DNA of 64,000 nt, taken from Eubacterium sulci ATCC 35585 (GTDB lineage: Bacteria; Bacillota; Clostridia; Peptostreptococcales; Anaerovoracaceae). Location: NCBI GenBank assembly GCA_001189495.1, contig CP012068.1, forward strand, positions 434,001-498,000. Reading direction: 5' to 3'. A model generated the notes under the pieces. The model made no database searches and was not told the origin of the DNA. It saw nothing but the letters and a program-made list of their open reading frames with translations. Made by a program: the position numbers and the translations under genes. Position 1 is the stretch's first letter, and each line of letters opens with the position of its first letter. This document shows, piece after piece, positions 43,649-52,986 of the stretch.

Positions 43649-44755
43649 TTATTTAAGTTTGAACTTCAGAACGACTGGATTATGATCAGTATTCTCAAAA
43701 CCCATCTGCTTTGTCTCAAGCGATGTTACCTCTACATTTGATGAAACGATGAATCCATCGATGATGTAGAACTGAAACTTATTTGTGTCTAGGCTTGTAA
43801 GTGGTTTATCAAGACTTCTGCAACTTGCTGTCTTAGTATCCATCAAAAACTGCCATGAGCTATCGAACTTATCCGTATCTAGAACAGGAGGTTTCCATGT
43901 TCCGTCGAATTGTTTAATTATAGATGTGTCAGTTCCTGAGAAAGTCTGATTGAAATCTCCACCAGCGATAACATAGTTTCCTTTGTCAGCTTCAGTCTGA
44001 AGATAAGTTCTAAGCATATCAGTCTGTGCCTTCTTTCCGGCACCATTGTCATAGGCTTCTAAATGAAGGTTTACAATGACTAATTCCTTATCCGAGCCAT
44101 TTATAGGCAAGCGATTTATGGTCAAACATCTCTTGAGGTTAGCTACTCTAGTAGGCCACTCAAATGGGCAAGGTAGCTGAACTCTTGTCGAGTCCTTAAT
44201 GTTCACCTTGCTTAGCGTCTGTATACCTGAATTAACCTTTCCAATAGGTGGAATAGGGTAAGGAATGAATTTAACACTGAAGTTCTTAGCAAAGCTTGAC
44301 TGATACTTTTGCTTGAGTAGCTTATTTTGAATTTCGGATACTTCATTTATATTACTGCTTCGGCTTGAGTTCTCATCTACCTCCTGAAGCAAGATGAAAT
44401 CAGGATCAAGCGAGTTTAGCTCAGATGAAATTGCTTTTAAATTTTTGTTTACACCATCCGCATCAGCTGTTTTAACACTTTTACCTCCGTCCATGAAGAA
44501 GTCTGCATCCTTGCCTAGAGCACCGTAACCGATGTTCCAAGAAACCGCAGTCATTTCCTTTGATTTATCAACAGAATCCGTTTGACCTTTTCCTATGAGC
44601 GGAACAGGAACTTCCTTATCAGGATTGAATTCTGTCAAAGTTAGATATCCTATGAGTGCAGCGAAGCTTAAACCCAATATTAGAATTAGGCAAAGCAAAT
44701 ACTTAAGAATTCTCTGCCACAGTTTTTTCTGCTTAATTGTTTTTTCTTTTGTCAT
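43649..44755 (-). CDS. Membrane-anchored endonuclease/exonuclease/phosphatase (EEP) family protein
   Basis: About 368 residues. A single N-terminal membrane helix (LLCLILILGLSFAALIGYLTL) precedes an extracytoplasmic EEP hydrolase domain with SWNIGYG, FILLQEVD, IVNLHLEA, GGDFNQ and a C-terminal TDHNPVVLKF, the metal and catalytic motifs of DNase I-like enzymes. It could cleave nucleic acids or phosphoesters (lipid or sugar phosphates) outside the cell. I chose ATG 44755; a TTG at 44773 is in frame. No strong ribosome site is seen for either. Confidence 0.83.
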   Translation of the reverse strand: MTKEKTIKQKKLWQRILKYLLCLILILGLSFAALIGYLTLTEFNPDKEVPVPLIGKGQTDSVDKSKEMTAVSWNIGYGALGKDADFFMDGGKSVKTADADGVNKNLKAISSELNSLDPDFILLQEVDENSSRSSNINEVSEIQNKLLKQKYQSSFAKNFSVKFIPYPIPPIGKVNSGIQTLSKVNIKDSTRVQLPCPFEWPTRVANLKRCLTINRLPINGSDKELVIVNLHLEAYDNGAGKKAQTDMLRTYLQTEADKGNYVIAGGDFNQTFSGTDTSIIKQFDGTWKPPVLDTDKFDSSWQFLMDTKTASCRSLDKPLTSLDTNKFQFYIIDGFIVSSNVEVTSLETKQMGFENTDHNPVVLKFKLK

Positions 44756-44987
44756 AATACTAAATCGGCACAAAGCAAAGTGCCATAACCTCTTTCGTTC
44801 TTTACTATGTTCTATAGCATTTTGAATAACTAATGCAAATAAAATGATACCATGTTAGGTATATTTTTTGCAATCATTAAGCCATGCCCAAATAAATTTT
44901 CAATATTTAGAAAAAAAGTACGATTCGCATGTAATTGTGGTATACTAAATAATAATTACTATAGTCCACATATAGGAGGAAGATAAA

Positions 44988-45746
44988 ATGAAAAGAATAT
45001 ATAGCATGGTTTTGTTGCTGCTGTGTCTTTTGATTGTACTTTCAGGCTGTGGTAAAAAAGATGCAAAGCTAAATAATAACCAAGAAAGCAATGTAAATGT
45101 AAGTTATCGTGATAAGCTTAGCATAGGCGGAAAAAATCTGAAACATGTAAGGATAGATTCAGATAATGTTATCGATATAAGTGATGTTCCCGCGCTTCGT
45201 GATTTTGTCTCTCATGTATTTATAGCAAAGGTTGAGAGCCTAGATGGTTGCAGTACTACAGTAGGAAACGGAAGATTCTCACCAATACCAGCTGAGTATG
45301 GGAAAATGAGAGTGCTTAAAAGCATAAAAGGTAGTGTAGATGGTGATAGCATAAGTTATTACAGAGCGGGAGGAGTTATTTCCATAGCTGAATATGAGAA
45401 GGATGCCCCTACAGAGATGATTGCGAATGAAGAGAAACACCGTAAGGAATCAGGAAACGAAAATATCGATAAAAATGCTAATTTCTATGAATGGAAAGAA
45501 GATGGCGATATAGATATTGAAGTTGGAAAAACATATATCTTCTTCGCAATGTATAATGAGGAAACGGGATACTACAATATACTTGGTGCTCAATACGGAA
45601 GCAGGGAAATAAGTAGTGGTGGAGCAAACGATGGAGACGACAAGATTTCTATGAATGCTTTGGATAAGGATGAGTTAAAGCTGAAGAATAATGACAGCGG
45701 AAAGTATGAATCACTAAAAGAATTCATAGACAAATATTTTTCATAG
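44988..45746 (+). CDS. Lipoprotein of unknown function
   Basis: 252 residues. A lipoprotein signal (MKRIYSMVLLLLCLLIVLSGC, lipobox LSGC) leads to a mature domain rich in charged residues. The segments FVSHVFIAKVESLDG and VGKTYIFFAMYNEETGYYNILG suggest a beta-barrel-like fold seen in many small Firmicute lipoproteins. No enzyme motif is visible. AGGAGGA precedes the ATG, and TATACT near 44940 may be its -10 box. It forms a single-gene unit ended by the bidirectional terminator at 45808. Confidence 0.78.
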   Translation: MKRIYSMVLLLLCLLIVLSGCGKKDAKLNNNQESNVNVSYRDKLSIGGKNLKHVRIDSDNVIDISDVPALRDFVSHVFIAKVESLDGCSTTVGNGRFSPIPAEYGKMRVLKSIKGSVDGDSISYYRAGGVISIAEYEKDAPTEMIANEEKHRKESGNENIDKNANFYEWKEDGDIDIEVGKTYIFFAMYNEETGYYNILGAQYGSREISSGGANDGDDKISMNALDKDELKLKNNDSGKYESLKEFIDKYFS

Positions 45747-45807
45747 TTTGATCACAATATGTGAAACTGAAATGTGAATTTGTGTAATAGACACTTTCAA
45801 TAATACT

Positions 45808-45840
45808 AAAAAAGACTTTAACTTCGGTTAAAGTCTTTTC
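45808..45840. terminator. Bidirectional intrinsic terminator
   Basis: AAAAGACTTTAAC-TTCG-GTTAAAGTCTTTT is a perfect 13-bp stem with a UUCG loop and A/T tails on both sides. It can end the lipoprotein gene on the plus strand and rpsT on the minus strand. Between it and rpsT are two smaller hairpins (GATGG...CCATC and CGCCTTGGCG). Confidence 0.92.
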
Positions 45841-45947
45841 TATATTCTACGCCTTGGCGTTATTTACGTGGCGATGGGAGACACATCCATCGCATTTGCT
45901 CATTTGCTTGTGTATTTAACTTATACACTGGTGGGGACGGGTGAGAC

Positions 45948-46220
45948 TTATTTTGCTGACTTTGCAGCGTTGAATCTCTTTGTTATACGGGAAACCTTTC
46001 TTGAAGCTGCGTGCTTGTTGATAGAACCCTTTGCTGCTGCTTGCATAAGCTTCTTCTCTGCTAAAGTAAGCTTCTCTGCTGCTACATTCATGTCACCTGA
46101 TACAACTGCATCGTCAAACTGACGAAGAGCTTCCTTGACATGGTCCTTTACACGCTTGTTTCTTGCAGTTTTCTTGTCAATAACTTTGATTCTTTTTTTT
46201 GCGGATTTGATATTTGCCAT
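45948..46220 (-). CDS. rpsT: 30S ribosomal protein S20
   Basis: 90 residues, basic, starting MANIKSAKKRIKVIDKKTARNKRVK and ending ASRKVSRITKRFNAAKSAK, the standard S20 pattern. It binds 16S rRNA in the body of the small subunit. It stands alone on the minus strand, with a 221-base AT-rich gap to the MetA-aspartokinase gene. Confidence 0.97.
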   Translation of the reverse strand: MANIKSAKKRIKVIDKKTARNKRVKDHVKEALRQFDDAVVSGDMNVAAEKLTLAEKKLMQAAAKGSINKHAASRKVSRITKRFNAAKSAK

Positions 46221-46441
46221 AATTTTTACCCCACTATTCTTTAATCTTTAGCAATACTAATATAATTCGCATATACGCAAAGTATTATATACGATTAATT
46301 GATTAAGTGCAAGCGATTTCACATTATTTTCTCATTCTGCCTTGAATTTCCTTTGACTTTGTTATGGGAATTTATGTGCAGAGATGCTGATTTTAGGGTA
46401 TAATGAAATGTATACATAAATTTGATCAGGAGGAGTATAGC

Positions 46442-48745
46442 ATGCCAATTAGAGTTCCGAACAATCTACCGGCTGTCGAAACACTAACAAACGAAAATGT
46501 ATTTGTAATGACAGATAGCCGTGCTATGACTCAGGACATCAGACCTTTGCAGATTTTGATTCTCAATCTGATGCCAACAAAGATAGATACAGAAACGCAG
46601 CTTACAAGACTTTTGGGAAACTCGCCACTTCAGGTAGAACTTGAGCTGCTTCAAACCGCAAGTCACAAATCACAGAATACACCAGAGGAGCATATGCTCA
46701 CCTTCTATAAGAATTTTGAGCAGATTAAACAGAACTACTATGATGGAATGATAGTCACAGGTGCTCCTGTTGAGCTCATGGAGTTTGAGGAGGTCGAGTA
46801 CTGGGATGAGCTTTGCGAGATAATGGAGTGGTCAAAGTCACACGTTCACAGCACTTTCTACATTTGTTGGGGTGCTCAGGCTGGACTCTACTACCACTAC
46901 GGAATCAAGAAGTGTGTGCTTCCGGAGAAGCTTTCGGGCGTCTACAAGCACCGCTTGAGATATAAGACGGGGATGCTCTTTAGAGGCTTTGATGATGTTT
47001 TTTACGTGCCACACTCCAGGAATACGGATGTTGATGTGGAGGCTGTTGAGGCCTGCAAGGATATTAAGATCGTGGCAGAGTCAGATGAGGCAGGAATCTT
47101 TGCGATTAAATCAAATGATGACAAACAGATTTTCATAATGGGACACTCCGAGTACGATGCTGATACGCTTCATAAGGAGTATGAGAGAGACCTAAAGCAG
47201 GGCAAGAATCCTAATGTGCCTTGTAACTACTACCCTGATGATGATCCTAGCAAGGAGCCAGAGGTGACTTGGCGCTCATGCGCTAACCTTTTGTTCTCGA
47301 ACTGGCTAAACTACTTTGTTTACCAGTCGACTCCTTACGACATCAACAGCATCCAGCAAGAGGCGAGCGAAGCCATGGATTTAGAAAAATCCGACCTTAT
47401 AGTATCAAAGTTTGGCGGAACCTCACTTGCAGGAGCTGACAGGTTCAAAGTCGCAAAGGAAATAATTGAAGCTGACGAAAACCGCAAGTTTGTCGTGGTA
47501 TCTGCACCGGGTAAGCGTGATGCACGCGACACTAAGGTGACGGACCTTCTTGTCGAACTTGCAGATAGTACATGCGTGGGCGGAGGTATAAATCTTGATA
47601 TAAATCACGCAAGGAATCTTCTTGATGAGATAAAAGAGCGTTTTGTAGAGATAGAGGAAGAACTTCGCACCGGAGTTGACATAGAGGCTGAATTTGCAAA
47701 GATAGAGCATGATATATTTGAGGATGGACAAGGCAAGGCATATATTACAAGCCGAGGCGAGTACCTGAACGGAAAGCTTATGGCGGCATATCTTGGCGAG
47801 CCTTGGCAGTTTGTTGATGCAAAGGATATCGTCTTATTTGATAATGACGGAAAGCTTCTCATGGAGGAAACCCTAAAGGCTATTTCAGATAGATGCGCTA
47901 AACTACCTAGAGCGGTTATACCAGGTTTTTATGGACGATTTGCAGAGGACGGAAGCGTTGAAACTTTCAGCAGGGGCGGTTCGGATATTTCGGCATCTCT
48001 TGTTGCTGCAGCACTTCACGCTGACCTATATGAGAACTGGACAGATGTTTCAGGAATTTTGATGGCTGATCCTAGCATTGTCAGAAACCCTGTCACCGTT
48101 CCTGTTATGACATATAAGGAGCTTAGAGAACTTTCATATCTAGGTGCGACAGTTATGCACCCTGATGTAGTTGAGCCTGTGGTTAAGCTTGGAATTCCTA
48201 TCATCATAAAGAACACAATGGATCCAGAGGCTGCGGGAACTCTAGTAGTTAAGGATAAGAAATACTACAAGGAGAGCATGGAAATCGCTGGTATTTCGGG
48301 AAAGCGTGGCTTTGTTGTAATCAAGCTAGAGAAGACGGGGCTTAATGATGATACAAAGCTTCGCCAAAGCATTTTGGATTTCTTTGCTGAGAACTCAGTT
48401 AAGATTACAAATATCATAGCGGGTATAGATTCGCTGATTCTCCTTGTGCCTAAGGACAGCTTTGAGAAAACTAGTCTCAGCTTCTTTGAGATGGAGGCTA
48501 ACATTCGCAAGATGGCTGGCGGAATCAGGATAGATATAACCAAGGATATCGCGGTTATCGGCGTTGTTGGAAGAGAACTCGGCAGCTCGCCGACAGTCGT
48601 TATCAAGACACTTTCTGCACTCGCAGGAAGGCGAATAGATGTCAAACTAATAGACCACGGTCAGGGACAGATAAGCATTCTCATAGCCATAGCGGCAAAT
48701 GACTATGCAGAGGCTATCAGGTCGATTTATGGCAGATTTGTATAA
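46442..48745 (+). CDS. Fused homoserine O-acetyltransferase (MetA) - aspartate kinase
   Basis: 767 residues in one uninterrupted frame. Residues 1-305 are a complete MetA: catalytic Cys142 in ICWGAQAG, His235 and Glu237 in MGHSEYD, and Glu111 at the position linked to acetyl-CoA instead of succinyl-CoA use. Residues ~317-767 are a complete aspartokinase: [41 protein letters not shown], and C-terminal ACT domains ([56 protein letters not shown]). The two halves catalyse the first step of the aspartate pathway and the first committed methionine step. ATG 46442 follows AGGAGGAG; the longer frame from 46403 lacks a site. A TATAAT lies at 46399. No SAM or lysine riboswitch or T-box is visible upstream. 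Confidence 0.93.
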   Translation: MPIRVPNNLPAVETLTNENVFVMTDSRAMTQDIRPLQILILNLMPTKIDTETQLTRLLGNSPLQVELELLQTASHKSQNTPEEHMLTFYKNFEQIKQNYYDGMIVTGAPVELMEFEEVEYWDELCEIMEWSKSHVHSTFYICWGAQAGLYYHYGIKKCVLPEKLSGVYKHRLRYKTGMLFRGFDDVFYVPHSRNTDVDVEAVEACKDIKIVAESDEAGIFAIKSNDDKQIFIMGHSEYDADTLHKEYERDLKQGKNPNVPCNYYPDDDPSKEPEVTWRSCANLLFSNWLNYFVYQSTPYDINSIQQEASEAMDLEKSDLIVSKFGGTSLAGADRFKVAKEIIEADENRKFVVVSAPGKRDARDTKVTDLLVELADSTCVGGGINLDINHARNLLDEIKERFVEIEEELRTGVDIEAEFAKIEHDIFEDGQGKAYITSRGEYLNGKLMAAYLGEPWQFVDAKDIVLFDNDGKLLMEETLKAISDRCAKLPRAVIPGFYGRFAEDGSVETFSRGGSDISASLVAAALHADLYENWTDVSGILMADPSIVRNPVTVPVMTYKELRELSYLGATVMHPDVVEPVVKLGIPIIIKNTMDPEAAGTLVVKDKKYYKESMEIAGISGKRGFVVIKLEKTGLNDDTKLRQSILDFFAENSVKITNIIAGIDSLILLVPKDSFEKTSLSFFEMEANIRKMAGGIRIDITKDIAVIGVVGRELGSSPTVVIKTLSALAGRRIDVKLIDHGQGQISILIAIAANDYAEAIRSIYGRFV

Positions 48746-48831
48746 TCTCGCTTTGATGCGAAATTATGTGATTAAAACATGCAAAAATAGTATAAATGAA
48801 ATAATATAAGAGAAAATTTAGGACTAAAATC

Positions 48832-49275
48832 ATGCAAATAATGGATAAAATCAAGGATTGCAATGGATGCTCAGCCTGCATAGTAGGCTGTAAGGATTCA
48901 GCAATCAAAATGGAGTATAAGGGCGAAAAGAAGTTTCCTTTGATAAATGAGGGGGCTTGTAGCAAGTGCAATAACTGCGTGCTATATTGCCCGCTATATA
49001 TGCCAGTTGAGCTGCCTAAGCTAGAGGAGTTCTACGAGTATAATAGCGATTTTTATCATAGGGATATGCCAAAGATATATAGACAGACCATGCGCGACTT
49101 AAGAGATGGTAAGCAGGTTGACTTTGCTGGAACGCTTTGTCAGATTGCGGGACTGAAGTCTTTGATGGGCGACAGGCTCCATGAGAATTTGAGCCTAAAG
49201 CCGCTCTACTGTGATCCAGAAAATCCTGAGAGGGAAGAGTGCAGGTCATGCGAGTTCATAGGTCAGCAGTATTAG
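48832..49275 (+). CDS. 4Fe-4S ferredoxin-type protein
   Basis: 147 residues with two cluster motifs in the N-terminal half: CNGCSACIVGC (about 11-21) and CSKCNNCVLYCP (about 44-55). The C-terminal half has further cysteines (GTLCQIAG, CDPENPEREECRSC) resembling the start of the F420 hydrogenase/dehydrogenase beta-subunit fold (FAGTLCQIAGLKSL). It may be a shortened member of that electron-transfer family. The partner is unknown. Confidence 0.8.
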   Translation: MQIMDKIKDCNGCSACIVGCKDSAIKMEYKGEKKFPLINEGACSKCNNCVLYCPLYMPVELPKLEEFYEYNSDFYHRDMPKIYRQTMRDLRDGKQVDFAGTLCQIAGLKSLMGDRLHENLSLKPLYCDPENPEREECRSCEFIGQQY

Positions 49276-49288
49276 AATAGGTTTAGAG

Positions 49289-50230
49289 ATGTTAAACAGT
49301 TTTGTAATTGCCTTCGAAGCCGTGGTGCCTATGTTCATTCTTGTTGGCATTGGAATGCTGGTCAGAAGGTCGAGCCTGATATCAAAGGAAGAAAATCGCA
49401 AGCTGAATAAGATGGCATTTAAGGTGTTCTTTTCTGCTTTGATGTTCAATAGCATATATAGCAATGGAGTGGACAAAGCGATTAACTACAGACTTATGCT
49501 TTATGGTATAATAGCTGTGCTGATTGTGTACATTCTGACGACGATATTCGTGCTTAGAGTAGAGCCGTCAAATCCGACTAGGGGTTCTCTTATTCAGGCG
49601 ATATACCGAAGTAATTTTGTGCTGATGGGGCTTCCAATAGTTTCGAGCATAAGTGGTGCAAGTGAGCTTGCATCTACGGCACTTATGATTGCGGTGGTTA
49701 TACCGATTAATAACATCCTAGCGATTCTTACCTTGGAGTATTACGGTGGTGGCAAGGCAAAGCTAAAGGACATGCTAATCAAACTTGCAAAGAATCCTAT
49801 GCTCGAGGGAGCGGTGCTCGGAATTTTGAGCCTAGTGCTAGGAGTTAAACTACCTTTCTTCCTAGAGAAGCTAGTATCGGATATGGCTGCGGTAGCAACT
49901 CCTTTGACGCTTGTCATTCTAGGAATATCGTTTGAGTTTTCACAGATAAAGGAGTGCGGTCGTAATTTGATCTACGCCGTAGTTGGAAGACTCATAGTGG
50001 TGCCGGCGATAGTGCTTGGCGTAGCTGCTTTGATTGGCTTTAGAGATGCAGATTTTGTAACTTTAATTGCAATATTTGCATCGCCATCTGCGATAGCCTC
50101 ATATACTATGGCTGAGAACATGAACTGCGACGGAGTTTTGGCGGGGAATTCGCTCATTGTTTCGTCATTGTTTTCAAGCATAACGATGTTTTTTTGGATT
50201 TTCCTATTCAAAAGCTTAGGCATGTTTTAG
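49289..50230 (+). CDS. AEC-family membrane transporter
   Basis: 313 residues with about ten hydrophobic helices. The start MLNSFVIAFEAVVPMFILVGIGMLVRR, the central FVLMGLPIVSS and the late SPSAIASYTMAENMNCDGVLAGNSLIVSSLFS are typical of the auxin-efflux-carrier (AEC) family of secondary transporters, which move organic acids such as malate. A second AEC gene nearby (51727-54143) is disrupted by an IS. Confidence 0.9.
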   Translation: MLNSFVIAFEAVVPMFILVGIGMLVRRSSLISKEENRKLNKMAFKVFFSALMFNSIYSNGVDKAINYRLMLYGIIAVLIVYILTTIFVLRVEPSNPTRGSLIQAIYRSNFVLMGLPIVSSISGASELASTALMIAVVIPINNILAILTLEYYGGGKAKLKDMLIKLAKNPMLEGAVLGILSLVLGVKLPFFLEKLVSDMAAVATPLTLVILGISFEFSQIKECGRNLIYAVVGRLIVVPAIVLGVAALIGFRDADFVTLIAIFASPSAIASYTMAENMNCDGVLAGNSLIVSSLFSSITMFFWIFLFKSLGMF

Positions 50231-50283
50231 GAAATGAATTTAGTAGACAATATAGAGTAACTGTAGACAGAAAGGAGAAATTT

Positions 50284-51105
50284 ATGTCAAGTTGTAATAG
50301 TGATTGCGGTTCATGCGGAAAGAGCTGCGGAAGTAGAGATTCAGGAGTTCCAATCGCTGAGATGAATGTTAACAGCGATGTTAGAAAGGTTATAGGTGTT
50401 GTCAGCGGTAAGGGAGGCGTTGGTAAGTCATCGGTTACTTCGATGCTTGCAGTTGCAGCGGCACGTGCTGGTAAGAGCGTTGCTATCCTAGATGGCGATA
50501 TCACAGGACCTTCTATTCCTAACACATTTGGTCTTGATCAGCGTGCAGAGGGAGATGGAAAGACACTCTTCCCTGTAATGACAAAGGAAGGTATCAAGGT
50601 TATGTCAGTTAACCTTCTTTTAGAGAACAAGACAGACCCTGTTGTATGGAGAGGTCCAGTTCTTGGTGGAGTTATCACTCAGTTCTGGAGCGATGTTATC
50701 TGGGGGGATGTTGATGTAATGTTTGTCGACATGCCACCTGGAACAGGAGACGTTGCGCTGACAGTATACCAGTCACTTCCAGTTGACGGTATCGTAGTTG
50801 TAACATCACCACAGCAGCTCGTTGGAATGATAGTTGAGAAGGCCACAAAGATGGCTGATATGATGAGCATTCCAATTCTAGGACTAGTTGAGAACATGTC
50901 GTATTTCAAGTGTCCTGACTGTGGTGGAGAACACAAGATCTTTGGTGACAGTCACATCGATGAGATTGCAGCAAAGCACGGTATCACAAATGTAGCAAAG
51001 CTTCGCATTGATCCAGAGCTAGCTAAGGCTTGTGACGAGGGAAGAATCGAAGAGTATAAGTGCGAGGATATCGAGCCGCTAGCAAAGGTTCTCGTAGAGG
51101 ACTAA
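50284..51105 (+). CDS. NBP35/Mrp-family iron-sulfur cluster carrier ATPase
   Basis: 273 residues. A cysteine-rich N-terminus (CNSDCGSCGKSC, about 4-15) precedes the deviant Walker A GKGGVGKSS (42-50), DMPPGTGD, and a CPDC pair in YFKCPDCGG. These proteins (Mrp/ApbC/NBP35) bind and transfer Fe-S clusters in the cytoplasm. ATG 50284 follows AAAGGAGAA; the frame extends upstream into the transporter gene without a site. A terminator follows. Confidence 0.93.
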   Translation: MSSCNSDCGSCGKSCGSRDSGVPIAEMNVNSDVRKVIGVVSGKGGVGKSSVTSMLAVAAARAGKSVAILDGDITGPSIPNTFGLDQRAEGDGKTLFPVMTKEGIKVMSVNLLLENKTDPVVWRGPVLGGVITQFWSDVIWGDVDVMFVDMPPGTGDVALTVYQSLPVDGIVVVTSPQQLVGMIVEKATKMADMMSIPILGLVENMSYFKCPDCGGEHKIFGDSHIDEIAAKHGITNVAKLRIDPELAKACDEGRIEEYKCEDIEPLAKVLVED

Positions 51106-51132
51106 TGCTAATCGCATAAAGATTTAAAATTT

Positions 51133-51170
51133 GAGAACAGAGCCATTTTAAGAGGTTCTGTTCTTTTTTT
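51133..51170 (+). terminator. Intrinsic terminator
   Basis: AGAACAGA and TCTGTTCT pair around a loop of about 15 bases, followed by Ts. Confidence 0.8.
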
Positions 51171-51180
51171 GAAAAAGTTG

Positions 51181-51209
51181 TTGACAGCAGGGTTAGTTTC
51201 TGCTAACAT
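51181..51209 (+). promoter_or_regulatory. Promoter of the DUF2325 gene
   Basis: TTGACA (51181-51186), a 17-base spacer and TAACAT (51204-51209). The spacer and -10 are covered by the first operator copy. Confidence 0.65.
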
Positions 51210-51235
51210 AGACATACAGTTAGTTATAACTAACT
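51192..51235. promoter_or_regulatory. Tandem GTTAG-N6-CTAAC operators
   Basis: The first copy (51192-51207) lies between the -35 and -10 boxes. The second (51219-51234) sits within the perfect 18-bp palindrome AGTTAGTTATAACTAACT (51218-51235), around +3 to +20. The layout is that of a repressor-controlled promoter. The TTAG-N6-CTAA core fits DtxR-family metal regulators, and a third copy is at 9621 before the hemoglobin-interacting protein gene. The regulator itself is not in the window. Confidence 0.6.
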
Positions 51236-51343
51236 AAAACTGACTGTCAAGTTAATATGAGTGGAGCTACTTCTTATATATAGCTTCGATCACAATTAAC
51301 TCGGATTATATATCACTTTTAATTCTCGATTGGAGGGCGTGAG

Positions 51344-51625
51344 GTGAGTGTCGTAATAATTGGGGGTAATGAGTGCATGAGCCATAGATACGAGCAAATT
51401 TGTGGGGAGTATGGATGTAGCGCTAAGGTTTATACCAAAGAGAAGGGCGCTATAAAGAAGAAAATTGGCTCTCCAGATATGCTCATATGTTTTACGGGAA
51501 CTGTGTCACATAAGATGGTTAACGCTGCAAAATCGGCAGCAAAGAAAGAGGGCATTCCTGTAGCACACTGTCATAGTAGCAGTGCTTCGGCTTTAGCAGA
51601 GTTACTCAAGGAGTTAACGCAATAG
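51344..51625 (+). CDS. DUF2325 family protein
   Basis: 93 residues from a GTG preceded by GGAGGG at six bases. The sequence SVVIIGGNECMSHRYEQICGEYGCSAKVY...DMLICFTGTVSHKMVNAAKSAAKKEGIPVAHCHSSS is typical of DUF2325 proteins, with conserved Gly, Cys and His residues that could bind a metal or a nucleotide. Function is unknown. The tandem operators upstream suggest metal-dependent, probably iron-dependent, repression. Confidence 0.87.
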   Translation: MSVVIIGGNECMSHRYEQICGEYGCSAKVYTKEKGAIKKKIGSPDMLICFTGTVSHKMVNAAKSAAKKEGIPVAHCHSSSASALAELLKELTQ

Positions 51626-51687
51626 CATATTTTATATGCGTCAAACGGTAGAAATAATTTTTCCTTTTGGCTTTACAATTCACACAA

Positions 51688-51719
51688 TAAAAAAACGCAT
51701 CTAGCCAGTGCGTTTTTTT
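51688..51719. terminator. Bidirectional terminator
   Basis: AAAAAAACGCA and TGCGTTTTTTT flank a nine-base loop. It separates the DUF2325 gene from the convergent AEC gene remnant. Confidence 0.82.
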
Positions 51720-52422
51720 ATTTGTGTTAAATTCCATATATGCTACTTAATATTGTCGCTGCAATTGGTAGTGTTATCAATGAGAATGTTGTTGTAAGCG
51801 CTACGCCTTCGGCAACGAGGTCTGCATTGTGCCCCTCTTTTGCTGCAACACCAACTGATGCGACTGCGCAAGGGAAACATGATGAGAACACAAGTGTAAG
51901 CTTTGCTCCTGGTGAGATAGGCAGCCAGTGTACTGCTAGGAAGGTAATTACAGGTACCACGATTAGGTTTATCGTTGAAGCTATGATAAGATCCTTGTTC
52001 TTTAGTATCGACATCACATTGCTTCCGGCAAGCTGTATTCCTACGATGAACATCGAAAGCGGAATTGTCGCATCACCTATCAAATCGAAAAAGTCTATAA
52101 CTGGTGCTGGCAGATGTATTCCTCCAAAGAGTATGACCGCACCAAGGAGTGCTGAAACTATACATGGATTGAGCGCTGACTTTATGGTCTGCTTTAGGTC
52201 GTAGTTGCTATCGCGTCCGATGTTCATTTGGAATATTGCTATCATATATAGGTAGATATTAAGAGGAATGTTAGCGATAACAATCAGAAAGAAAATATAA
52301 TCTCCGAATATTGCCTTTGTGATTGGGAATCCCATAAAACCAGTATTTACGGCTGTCATTACTACCATTAGAACTGATATGTACCCCTTTTACTGGACAA
52401 AACCAGTGAAAGGGGTTTTTGT

Positions 52423-52986
52423 ATGAAATACAATTATGCTTTTAAACTTAATGCTGTAGAACTATATCGCTCTGGTCAGTGGATTGAAACACCAGAAGGT
52501 ATAAGCCAAAAAAATTTTAGAAAAAGAATTGTACAATGGTCAAGAATTGCAGATATATATGGTCTTGATTCTCTTCGGCATCCAACTACATGTAAAGAAC
52601 GTTCGGCTGAATGTAGATATCAGTTAGTAGCTCGTGTACTTGCTGGTGAATCACAAAAATCTGTTGCTATTAGTGCAGGAATTGAGGGTGGATTATTGTC
52701 TAAATGGGTTCAGACATATAAAATTAAAGGGTATGAAGGATTAAATCTCAAAAAAGGCAGAAAAAGTAAGAAGGAAGCAAACATGAGCAAGAAATCCAAA
52801 CCCACTGATTTAACCCCATCAGAACGTGAAGAATTAATTCGTCTTAGAGCAGAAACTGAATACTTAAAAACGGAGAATGAAGCAATAAAAAAATTAATCG
52901 CCTTGAGACACGAAAGATGGGCTGCGGAACTCAAGGCGAAAAAGCAGCAATCATCAAAGAACTCCGAGAAAAAGGATACCAATTAA
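52423..52986 (+). CDS. IS3-family OrfA (DNA-binding part of the transposase)
   Basis: 187 residues with two helix-turn-helix regions (about 1-45 and 68-105: YQLVARVLAGESQKSVAISAGIEGGLLSKWVQTYKIKGYEGL) and a C-terminal leucine-zipper-like coiled coil (SEREELIRLRAETEYLKTENEAIKKLIAL). It overlaps orfB by 70 bases in the -1 frame. A GAAAAAG run at 52938-52944 is a likely slippage site for making the fused transposase. Confidence 0.9.
   Translation: MKYNYAFKLNAVELYRSGQWIETPEGISQKNFRKRIVQWSRIADIYGLDSLRHPTTCKERSAECRYQLVARVLAGESQKSVAISAGIEGGLLSKWVQTYKIKGYEGLNLKKGRKSKKEANMSKKSKPTDLTPSEREELIRLRAETEYLKTENEAIKKLIALRHERWAAELKAKKQQSSKNSEKKDTN

Noticed and set aside
45868-46122. 84-codon frame opposite rpsT
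   Set aside because: It is antisense to a certain ribosomal protein gene and has no promoter or ribosome site.
46221-46441. SAM or lysine riboswitch or T-box before the MetA-aspartokinase gene
   Set aside because: The 220-base AT-rich gap shows only a TATAAT box and no conserved core or terminator hairpin.
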